Of a stretch of DNA of 64,000 nt, positions 12,230 to 22,020 are shown in pieces. The DNA comes from Escallonia rubra. Lineage: Eukaryota > Streptophyta > Magnoliopsida > Escalloniales > Escalloniaceae. The notes under the pieces were generated by a model, which did not search any database, was not told the DNA's origin, and was given only the letters and a program-made list of their open reading frames with translations. The position numbers were made by a program, and so were the translations under genes. The DNA lies in NCBI GenBank assembly GCA_033065855.1, contig JAVXUO010001249.1, positions 62,001 to 126,000 on the forward strand, read 5' to 3'. Each line of letters starts with the position of its first letter. Within the stretch, counting starts at the first letter, position 1.

Positions 12230-13625
12230 AAATTTGGAGAAAAATCAAGGAGGACAACAGAGCTCTTGAGCAGCTAAGTATACTATACTGGCCGAGGATG
12301 CCAGAAAAGCTCTAAGAGAGGATAAGAATGATGAGACATTAGTTGAGATCAACTCTGTTTTTGATGGTGCAGACCCTCTGTACCCCTTACACGGGCTCAT
12401 TTGGTCAGCGATTCTAGCAGAAGGATCGTGACATGAGTTGAGAAGGCCATGAAAGATGCTAGATTGGAGGTGCATGATCAAGCTTTTTGGCCGGTTGTAG
12501 CGTGAAGATTCCTAGAATCGGGAAGCTGCTTGCTAATCACCTTGTACTGGAAAAAAGTTGTAAGAAGCTACTTTAGATCCCATAAAAGCTGCTCGGGGTG
12601 CTACTGTACAGGATGTATCTTAAATGGAGATGCAAAAAGGTACTCCCTCCGTCCCTTTTTAAGTGCACCATTTTTTTTTACACGTATATTAAGGGTTTAG
12701 GTTATATATTGTGTCTTTCCCATTTTACCCTTTAGAGAGAGGGGGGAAGAAAGTGGGCCATGAGAGAGAAAATTGGTTGGTAGAGTGTTAAATGTGGAGA
12801 GAGAAATAGTATAAAGTAGTGTAAAGTGGTGGAGGAGAGAAAATGAGTTGGTAGAGAATTAATTGTGGTGAGAGAAATAGAATAAAAAAATATATAAAAA
12901 GGGTAAATATGTAAAAATACCTACAGAATATTTCCTAATTTGGAAGTGATCACTTTTTGTGGGACGGCCCAAAAAGAAAATTTGATCACTTTTTAAGGGA
13001 CGGAGGGAGTATTTGTTTCTTGTAATACACTTTATTTTTAACTAGCCCTCTAGTTTGTCTGACTCAACTTCTGTATTTCAAACACGGGTTGTGTTGATTG
13101 ATGTGGCAAGCTTCATATTGTTGTTGAATCCCCAAATGGTGTGATTGACTTGATTTCTAGGAATGCCAAAATTCCTACTACGAGATCTCATATTTTCAAC
13201 GCCCACCAGAATTACCAGGCAGCTCTCACCATTCAGGTACATTTGTCTTTTTAAGTTTCATAGGATAAGGCTAATTGCCTGTTCGCTTATTACCCGTCCT
13301 TGCAGGTTTGATATTAGTGGAATAACTCCAGGACCAAGGTTTTTCGATTATGCATGTTCTCTTACTGCTTGCTATTTACGTTGCCACTTCTCATACTCTT
13401 ACCAGGTAAATTTGTTTGTTGGAACGGAGGAGTTCGTCAGATAGTAGTTACGTATGAGGTTGATGAAGGCTGTATCCTAAATATAGGGGCCGGAGACGAA
13501 GGCCTCGAGGTCATCAGGAAAAAGTAGCTCTCTAAAGTGACGAACGTTAACTGATCATGCAGGATATCAGAACATATATCTAGCCAGGAGGCCGAAGTGC
13601 AACAGCTAGAAGCTTCAGAAGTGTA
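12230..13625 (+). pseudogene. Hsp70 (DnaK-family) pseudogene fragment
   Basis: Pieces of the Hsp70 nucleotide- and substrate-binding domains appear in order, in shifting frames. ETLVEINSVFDGADP (from 12,334) corresponds to the usual TTIEIDSLFEGID. VEKAMKDARLEVHD (12,437) and VKIPRIGKLLANHLVLE (about 12,505) match the stretch around the family's VGGSTRIPKVQ motif. ILNGDAK ends just before the MITE. After it come GVIDLISRNAKIPTTRS (13,138), FDISGITPGPR (13,307) and VDEGCILNIGAGDE (13,458), matching the family's LIPRN, FELSGIPPAPRG and DANGILNVSAEDK motifs. Stops and frameshifts are present and the linker between LTIQ and FDISG is missing or hidden in an intron-like gap (gtacat...tgcag). It cannot make a chaperone. 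The N-terminal ATPase half was not found. Confidence 0.85.
12643..13009. mobile_element. Stowaway-type MITE (367 bp) inside the Hsp70 pseudogene
   Basis: The terminal inverted repeats ctccctccgtccctttttaa and ttaagggacggagggag are near perfect over about 24 bp and flanked by TA dinucleotides at 12,641-12,642 and 13,010-13,011. That is the target duplication of Stowaway (Tc1/mariner) elements. The inside is AT- and purine-rich with no ORF. It separates the ILNGDAK and later parts of the Hsp70 remnant, so it landed in that sequence. A diverged relative lies in the opposite orientation at about 29,429-29,787. Confidence 0.93.
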
Positions 13626-14956
13626 ATGTTTAGGGTCCATGCTTGTAAAATTTAGTCAATTGGAACCAATGCATGCATTGTATCATGTTGATTTGTTCTC
13701 GTAGAGATCTTATGTGGCTTAATTTCTCTGCACGTGGACCAGAGATACCAAGTTTAAAACATAAGAAGTATTATGGATCATGCACTAGACATATCTTGTT
13801 GAAAATTTGAAAGAGTATATCCTCTCTTTTTTTTTATATATCTTTTTGCTTTTTTGGGGGCATTGCGATACTTCTGACCTAGTTATTCAGCAGAAGTAAT
13901 TATCAATACCAACTTCTTATCAACGATTAAGGGAGAAAAGCCTATTACAGATCATAACAGAGTCTGAATATGACTTCTTATTTTTTCGAATTTGATAGCA
14001 TACCACAAATCCAATTAACCTTTCGCACCAGAGTAAGTCCCGATCATTGAAAACAGTTAGATCAGGGGGACTGATGCGACAGAAGCAGGTTCAAAGAGAG
14101 GCGTGTTTAATGGCCTTAAATGGTCGAATAATATAGTTCACGACCATACAACATAATAACCAAGAAATCCTAACAATACGATACATCAAGATTGTGTCTC
14201 AAAGAAAAAATAAAATCATACCTTGCCTACTATACAGATAATCTTTGTCAAATCAAACTTTAACACTCTGACTACTATGAGAGTAGCAAAGAAAGCAGAT
14301 TGAACAGTGACGTATGTTTTTTCAGAACACCAATCTCCTCGGCTACCCAATGAAAATAAGCTACGACGCCAAATTCTTGCAATAACAGGAAAACCCCAAT
14401 TAGGAGAAATAACGCATATACAGAACAATAGCGAGAAATCTAAAGCTATTGGGACAGAAGGTGAGCAAGGATGGAGGACAAGAGGGACAGGGAGGGGGAG
14501 TGCCTCCAACCAAAGCTACTGATCTGGGGGTTATTGATTCAACAGTGATGTGAAAATTAAGTCATAAAAGTAAAAAAAAAACAAACAAATAACAAAATAA
14601 TCGCCATTTAATAAGGTGATTATTTTCCTTCCGAATGTTGCATCTTAAATATCAAACTGAAAGCAGGCCGTGTTAACTTAACCTCCACGAGTGAGCGATG
14701 GCCTCATTGCGGGTTGTGTTATTTTAATGGGGAGGTCAGAAGTGCAATTTTGACGGGGGATAATCTTCAAGAGATGAGAGGGTTGCAACTATATGTGCCA
14801 GAGACCCTAGTACCCTGGCCTTATTCATGAGTAAATATTACATGATCCTGAAAACTCAAGATCCTTGGGCTTAGAGCGGCTGATGGATAGGAGAAGGGAG
14901 CTGACGGAGCTATAAGGTTAGATTATTACTATATAAATTAACAGCCCTAGCTAGAT
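13626..14956. other. No gene recognised
   Basis: This is AT-rich intergenic sequence between the Hsp70 remnant and the duplicated block. A 97-codon open stretch at 14,216-14,509 (minus) resembles a pyrimidine-rich leader or first exon ending at a possible donor (gcaag|gtatg near 14,222). It has no recognisable protein similarity and is not called as a gene. Confidence 0.5.
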
Positions 14957-16137
14957 TGTCGGTCAAGTATTTTGCTGGGAAGCCAAAAGTTACATGATTT
15001 GGCCTTGTAGTAAGAGCAAAGTTCTCAGAAACATTATCAAGAAAATGCAGGTGGGTGCCTGATGTCGCCTTCAGTGTACATATGTAGAAGCATTCAGTGT
15101 TCTACTACCATAGTCAAAATATAGGAGCTTCTGCTTCTCTGAAGGACGTGTGTGTGTACACGCGTGCGCGTGTGCGCGTGTTTGTCTGTGAGTATTTTAT
15201 GCACACGTGGATGAGATTATCCAGCAAGGCCAAAGTCATACGTTTTAGATGATGAGCGCGCTGATAATGAGGAGACTACCAAAATTAAGAGGACTAATGA
15301 AGAGTTCAAACAAAAAACTAGTACTAAAGAAAACTTAATGAATAGAACTCTCTACCTCTAGATCAAAATCCAGTCACCGTGAATTTCTTCAAATTTAGTT
15401 TCGAAGCTCCCGCTCATCCCAAGGCACCACAAGTTGCAACCATAAGTCTGGGTAGCTGGCAAACATCAGCAGCACTCGTTTCAGGTCAAAAGGACCTTTC
15501 CAATCTATAGGATTTCGCCATACTTCTTCAAACTGGAAAGCACTGTACGTGAACGATAAGCAAATGGCACACGCAGTACAGTGACTTCCAACTTACAGTA
15601 AGTCAGTAACACGCACAGTGAGATCCAAGAAATTCATACTGCTCTAAAATATTTTGCCATAGAATAAAGTTAAGCTTGAATGCATGATGCACAGCCAAGC
15701 CACTCGCATGACTAAACTGAAACTTGGATGTCTATTTCCCCGCTCCTTTGCGCTGCACATCTACATTATTTTGGTGAGTCAGCGATGTTACTAAGCACAG
15801 AACGAAGCATGTGCTAATAAACCTAGACAGGCCTGTGCATACATGAACTAATCAGAGCTAGCCCTACACAACTACATGGTAATAAAAAATGAGTTATTCT
15901 TTCGCTACAATGTTTGAAATAGACAAATATATATCAACCGCTGAAGTACCCTGATGGAGACAAAAATCAGCGAAAAAGCTGTCAATACAACTTGATTATA
16001 TTTTACCTCTGCGAGCAGCAAGTACAACGGCTTCATTTACAATGTTCGCAAGATCAGCACCTACTGATCCTTGGGTAATAGATGCAAGAGCATTGCATAT
16101 AAGGGTTTTACCTTTGGCCAGAGGAACTCCTCTCATA
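14957..16137. repeat. Segmental duplication, copy A1 (FTSHI3 3' end plus RabGAP-intron-like DNA)
   Basis: This block is paralogous to 16,781-18,053 in the same orientation. Shared stretches include gtagtaagagcaaagttctc, cgctgataatgaggagac/agctgataatgaggagac, tccagtcaccgtgaatttct/tccagtcaccatggatttct and the FTSHI3 exon remnant at its right end. Homology stops abruptly after ctcctctcata at 16,137. A GT-rich microsatellite lies at about 15,149-15,190. Part of the left end also resembles the RabGAP intron at 40,360-40,720. Confidence 0.85.
16007..16137 (-). pseudogene. Truncated FTSHI3 exon 3 copy
   Basis: This is a minus-strand copy of the last part of FTSHI3 exon 3 (compare 17,923-18,053). 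It keeps the [11 protein letters not shown] helix and the splice donor side (ctctgcgagcagc) but stops at VRGVPLA-equivalent sequence. The exon-4 equivalent present at 17,691-17,776 is missing from this copy. With no upstream exons, it cannot be expressed as an AAA protein. Confidence 0.85.
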
Positions 16138-16537
16138 GTCCGCGCCTCAGCCAGCTATTTATACTTTTAATTTTCGAAATTGTTCTTGTATTTTGCTTAT
16201 AGCACTTCCAACACGGACCCGTTGCATTCGGCATTCATGCTTCTTCGGGTTTGCGTTGGTGATTGCAAGATAGCTTCCCCTTATGAAAAGTCAGGTTGGT
16301 TAGATGGTGAAAATTGATTGTCTGTGGTTTAAACTGGAAAAAAGAAATACAAAATAAAGACAAACAACAGTTGTTACCTTGTGTCTGTGTGGGTGTGTAC
16401 ACAAGTACATAATCCTTAACAAGAGGAGTTGTTACCTTGAAGTTATTTTACTATATGTCTAATGGTTCTAGATGGTTTGACCATTGGCTATTGACTGTCC
16501 AGTGTTTTCTTCTTATTAACCTATTTGAGACTTCGAG

Positions 16538-16730
16538 TACAATGTTCTGAAGGCATACTATGTTTATAACATAACAGAGATGTTGGATGTGCACAATTTT
16601 TGTGAGGGAAATTTATTTTTAGCTAGTATATTGCACGTTTATATGAGCCAAGAAGACGCATTTTTTTATTCATGGTTGCATTACCAAAAGGATCTGTACA
16701 TTCTTCAAAGGAAGTGTTATACCTGGCAAC
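16538..16730 (+). pseudogene. TBC/RabGAP gene fragment, decayed
   Basis: The sequence follows exons 3-4 of the RabGAP gene at 39,990-40,235: caatgttctgaaggcatact, then gatgttggatgtg, then gggaaatttatttttagct, then tatatgagccaagaagacgc, ending ttatacctggcaac. The intron that separates the two exons in the intact gene is absent here and replaced by about 10 unrelated bases. That could mean an RNA-derived copy or a deletion. However, the following DNA (16,830-16,960) resembles the next RabGAP intron, which argues for DNA duplication plus deletion. Frameshifts prevent translation. Confidence 0.8.
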
Positions 16731-16780
16731 TCTGTATTCCACGAATGTTGCTTTTCTTCTTAGGAGATATGTATTGTACT

Positions 16781-18053
16781 CGAGCATTTTGTTGTTAAGT
16801 TGCTGGAAGCCAATAGTTACACGATCTGGTCTTTGTAGTAAGAGCAAAGTTCTCAAAAACATTATCAAGAAAATGCAGGTGGGGTGCCTGATGTCACCTT
16901 CAACATACAGATATAGAAGCATTCCGCGTTCTACGACCATAGCCAAAATATAGGAGCTTCTTTGAAGCAGTTGCGTGTGTGCGCGCGAGCGCGTATTTGT
17001 CTGTGACTGTTTTAAGCACACGTGCACGAGATTATGCTTTTAGACGATGAGCTGATAATGAGGAGACTTCCAAAATTAAAAGGACTAATGAAAAAGTTCA
17101 AAAGAAGTGCCAAAGAGAACTTCATGAATAGACCTCTCTACCTCCAGATTAAAATCCAGTCACCATGGATTTCTTGAAATTCAGTCTCGAAGCTCCCGCT
17201 AGCCCCAGGGCACCACAAATTGCAATGACAAATCTGGGTAGCTGGCAAACATCAATTGGAGTGGAATCAGCAGCACTAGTTTCAGGTCAGAAGGACCCTT
17301 CCAACTTGTAGGATTTGGCCATGCTTCTTCGAACTTGCTATGACTGTACGTAAAAGATAAGCAAATGACAAGGGCAGTACAGCGACTTCCAACATATAAC
17401 TCTCACATACACAATGAAATCCAAGAAATTCACACTGCCCCGAAATATTTTGACACAGAATGAAGTTAAGCTAACACACAGCCAGGCCAATTGGATGAGT
17501 AGAATGAAACTTAAATATCTCTTTTACAGGTCTTTTGCGCTATGCATCTACATTATTCTGATGACTTAGCGATGTTACTAAGCACAGAATGAAGCATCTG
17601 CTAGGGACCTCGGCCCAGAATATAAACCAACACAGGCCTGTGCATACATGATTAATCAGACCTAGCCCTACATATCTACATTACAAAATGCTATATGTAG
17701 TATGTGAGTTGACTATCTTTAGTTTTGGTTCTTCCGACTGCTGAAATTAAGTCGTCCCTCGACACACTATCACCACCTACAAAAGAAAAAATCCACAGTA
17801 ATAAAAAAATGAGTTAATGTTTCGCTATAACATTTTAATGGAAAAATATATCAACCGCTCAAGTCCCCTGAGGAGGACAAAAATGAGCAAAAAAGCCGTC
17901 AATACGACTGCTTATGTTTTACCTCTGCGAGCAGCAAGTAAAACAGCTTCGTTTACAATGTTCGCAAGATCAGCACCTACTAATCCTTGGGTAATAGATG
18001 CAACATCATTGCAGATACGGGTTTTATCTTCGGCCAGAGGAACTCCTCTCATA
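16781..18053. repeat. Segmental duplication, copy A2
   Basis: This is the second copy of the block at 14,957-16,137, about 1.9 kb further on and in direct orientation. It includes FTSHI3 exon 4 and most of exon 3 of the apparently intact gene. A2 therefore holds the functional 3' end and A1 is the derived, truncated copy. A GC-rich (GT)n-like patch lies at about 16,973-17,000. Confidence 0.85.
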
Positions 18054-20516
18054 TGTACTGCCAAAATTTTGCTCCTTCCCTGTTCATCAGGTTCTTCCAC
18101 AACTACTTTCCTCGAGAAACGACCAGGTCGACATAAAGCAGGGTCCAACGCTTCTGGTCTATTAGTTGCTGCAATTACCACTACCATTTTCTTATCCACC
18201 TCGAACCCATCCATTTCTGTCAGCAACTAAAGAACCATACAAAAATTAGTGTGTTTTTAAAGCATACAGAAACTGCTTTGCATAACAAATGATTAACCAA
18301 GCATCTATCGACTTCAGATGCACCTAAAATTTGATGATTAAGTTAAAATATATACATTTTCACATTTCAAAACGTAGGAATGATGGTTGAGAAATGACAA
18401 GTCCGGTCCGAAAGTCAACAGAGAAACACTATGAAGTGTAATTTCGATTAAACTAGTTTCTGAAGTGTATTTATCAATTCCCAGTGACTAACTCTTGGAG
18501 AATTTCTTTTTGGATACTAGGATGTTCAGTGATTTCTATCCTTGGAAACATGTAGACATTCATTCTAAACTTTTGTCAGCGGCAAACCCTGATACAAGAA
18601 ATATGCACCCCTTATGACATTATAACTTCGATAACTTGCTACCTCGAGACTGATTTTAGTAGTGCACCCCGTCTTTTTACCACCAAGGCACACTGATTTG
18701 GATGCTGATGAAGCACTGAAACTTGAGGTGAAGGGACATTTACCTGGTTTAATGTTTGATGCCATTCCGAATTAGAAGATTCTGTGCGTTGTCCACCAAC
18801 AGAATCAATTTCATCAATGAAAATAATTGAGGGTGCATTTTTCCTTGCCTCCCTAAAGAGATCTCTAACACGAGCTGCTCCTACTCCAACATACAATTCT
18901 ATGAATTCACTGGCAGATACAGAGAAAAATGGCACTCCTACTTCTCCAGCCATCGCACGAGCTAGCAAGGTTTTCCCTGTTCCAGGCGGACCCGAGAGTA
19001 GCACACCTCTAGGTACCTTTGCTCCTACTTTCTTGTACCTCGTATCTCCTTTCAGGCATGAAACTATCTACAAGCACAAAAGATACAAGACCATTCAGCA
19101 GCCAAAAGGTGATTCATTACGTTCATCCAAATTGCACAATTGGAAAATCAGAAAAAACTAACAGCAATACTGCAAACCCTGAAACAATATGTACCTCTTA
19201 TGACCTCATAACTTCACTAACTCGATACCTGTAGACTGATTTTAGGAGTGGACCCCGACTTTTTAACAAAAAGGCACACTGATTCAGACGTTGATGAAGC
19301 GTTGGTAAAGATTGAATCCCTGGACGAAAATATGGTGGAGACTACTTCCTTTGAGATCCTTTTCTCTAATCAAACACTCATCCAGGAAGAAGGGGAGGAA
19401 ACAATGTGGTCCATGTAAAACAAAGACAAGGACCCTTGTTGGGTCATACTAAACTGTAGCAAGATACCAGCAGCAATTCGTGTTTGTAAAATTTTAAGTA
19501 CATCAAGCATTTTACACTCGGACAGTTGTCGACCTGAATACTGAATTCAGTGCGCATATAGCATATAACGCGTAATAATGCCTGTCTAGCTCTTTACACC
19601 ATTTTAAATAAATTTGAAAATGCACCTGATTAGTTTCATCTTAGATGACAACAAGAGTGTATTCTAATTAAATAACAACTGATTCATGTCAAGGGAAGTC
19701 ATATCTTACCTCCATGAGCTCCGTCTTAGCTGCATCAACACCCTCGACATCCTCAAACTTAACCATTGGTTTGTCCTCAAAACGTCTTGCAGTGTTTTTC
19801 TTACCACCGGAAACTATCTTTCCTATGATATGAGCACTAACCCAAACACCAATGACCATAGGAAATAATGCCAACATTAATTCAAGCAAGGAATTCCACG
19901 CCGTGATAAACACCGATGGAGGGGCCGATCCATATGTAACTCCATAATCTTCCATCAACTTTTGGAGTCCACTGTTGTACTGCTCTAATGCTCTTGTGCT
20001 GTACTGCCATTCTTGGTTACTCTTCGTCATTCTTTTGAATGCGCTGCCAAGCATTTCTTGTAACATACTTGCATTATCACCATTGCTCCCAACAACACTT
20101 CTAGAACTCCTACACCAATTCAGAAAGCCCAACAAGGCGTCTCTAACACTTCTACTGCTCGGTGCAACGCTAAAAAGTACACGACTTGAGCTCCCTTCGC
20201 CCTCCTCGAACTGAACCCTTCGCACTGTCCCATTTTTAATGCCCTTTAGAAGTTCTGAATACGGAACTTCTTTATACTGCAATGTATCTAATTTCTGAAG
20301 CAAATACAATGACCCGACTGACAAGAAGGCCAAGAAAACTGAAACGGGAACAATATTTCTTATCAAGAATTTTTTGAGGTCAATCAACCTTGTTCCAATA
20401 AAACTCTGCGTTGCCGATAACAAGAATTTAGGATGAAACTTTCTCCATGATTGCTTAGTTGCCCCTTCAGTTTTGCCTTGATCAAGCTGTCCCTCCTCTC
20501 CACCTGTTTTACCCAT
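17691..20516 (-). CDS. FTSHI3: FTSHI3-like plastid AAA+ protein (protease-less FtsH), 4 coding exons recognised
   Basis: Exons (minus): 20,516-19,710, 19,067-18,744, 18,226-17,923 and 17,776-17,691. All junctions are GT-AG and in phase, giving 506 aa from the first ATG of the main exon. Membrane segments lie at about residues 54-73 and 203-232, with Walker A GPPGTGKT at 295-302, Walker B IIFIDEID at 350-357 and the second region of homology [18 protein letters not shown] in exon 3. The protein ends about 15 residues after the [11 protein letters not shown] helix, and no HEXXH zinc-protease domain follows. That is the known architecture of FTSHI3, a presumed inactive FtsH homologue of the plastid envelope (family knowledge). 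Oddities: the conserved DERDQTLNQ motif reads SEWHQTLNQ, and the tail after SAVGRTK is unlike the usual AKFGIN. The transit peptide is not in these exons. Upstream exons were not resolved, so the start is uncertain and slight decay is possible. Confidence 0.82.
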
Positions 20517-20523
20517 CAAAAAC

Positions 20524-22020
20524 CTGATATTTCAAGAGAAGATTCTATATTAACATCGTAAACCAACAATCATGAAAGTTAGCAAATAAGCTGAACCATA
20601 CCGACATGGTCTGTGACACAGAAAGAAAAGGGACAATTTTGTAAAAGAGGGCAAGTATGGAAACCTATGATAGATTTGTTAAACTAATTTTCTTTAAATA
20701 TTCTTGTAAAACTAAACAATCTCGTGGTAACTGTGCAGTGCGAGTCTGGGAGAGTAAAACTGTTTTCGCGCTGTGCCAAAAGATTTAGGATCGATTTTAG
20801 CCAAATAAGATGGGCAACGTGAAAGCATATAACAAATTGGGGCATACCTTCCAGCGATGAAAAGCCGCCTCTCCTCTGATGGAGAACGATATGTGCAAAT
20901 CTCCACGATTAGCTCCGAGCTGTTTTAACCAAAGATGAGCAAGACCAATAAGAGTTGTCAAACTGACGTAGAGGATGTTATGTTTGAAAAGTCCACGACA
21001 CAAATTAGAGAAGGGTGGCAAGAACACAAAACCAGAAGCTTGTTGAATTGGGACAGTTATTTTATAGCAACATTCTGCACTAGTTTATGGTGTAGTACAG
21101 CATTTTAAAATTTGATGGGTAAGACCGAAGACTCATTTGGTCAAGGATACAGATTAAAATAACAAATTACGCATTGGATAATCCTTGGCCTGACGCTAAA
21201 TTTTACTAAAATCCTATTTAAAAAAAATGTGACAATTGTACTTTGGATTCATAAGAATACTTTCAGACGAAGGAAGTGATATTTGAGCTTTAATTTTGGA
21301 ACTCGACCTTCGCTTGTCAAAGTGATTATAGCGACGCTTAAAAAGCTTTAGCTCGGCTGAAAATGATATTGCACTGAGTCGACTCAGCGCAACTCGGTCA
21401 AGTAGTATGATGATGCTTAGAAAGTGCCAACAGAGCTGCTTTCTATCTATTTATATCAAAAATCGGCATCGCAAAAGCCAAAGAAAGGAAAAGGAGATGG
21501 AAGAGAGAGAATGAGCTAACCATTTTTTGCACCGAGTCAACTCAGTGGTCGTTCTTCTTGACGAAGAAACCCTACGGCAGCTTCAACAGCTTCAACAACG
21601 ACAGCCATGCCTAGATCTGCAAATTGTGAATCCGGTACTCCATTATGTTGCCGATGGAAGGGCTTTGACCTTCTCAAACTCCTTTTATTTGGGTATAAAA
21701 TCTCAACTGTGAATAGACTTGAGAGATGAATAGAATCAAATTAATGCTATTTGTCCGTTCAAAATCTGAAACTTTTTAATGCAAATGCCTTTTTGTCGTA
21801 TATCTTTTACTATCTCTTTATAATTTCAGCAGGCTGTATTTTGTAAATTTCAATGAATGGGGTCATCTAATTCATTGCCCTTCGGCCCATTATGGAGTGA
21901 GATGACTTAGTCCAATCACTGCCACCGCAATAATCATATGTCAACTCCACGCAAAAACCCACAACAACCACGGACAAAACTACCACCATTCACCCAAGGG
22001 CAACCCACCAACACGCAGTC
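20524..22020. other. FTSHI3 5' region and spacer
   Basis: Apart from the candidate exon at 20,848-20,919 there is no recognised gene. A plus-strand open stretch at 21,527-21,712 contains a short Q-rich run (LRQLQQLQQRQP) and could be an orphan exon, but has no similarity I know. The last 100 bases before 22,021 are CA-rich (acaaccacgg, caccaacacg) and resemble the sequence after 26,953. The two hAT elements may therefore sit inside one older CA-rich repeat. Confidence 0.45.
20848..20919 (-). other. Candidate upstream exon of the FTSHI3-like gene
   Basis: A 72-nt open stretch is bounded on the minus strand by an acceptor-like ttaaaacag and a donor AAG|gtatgc. Joined to an acceptor at 20,524 it reads in frame into the main exon (…[14 protein letters not shown]). 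It contains no ATG, so a further 5' exon would be needed. The assignment rests only on splice signals and frame. Confidence 0.3.
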
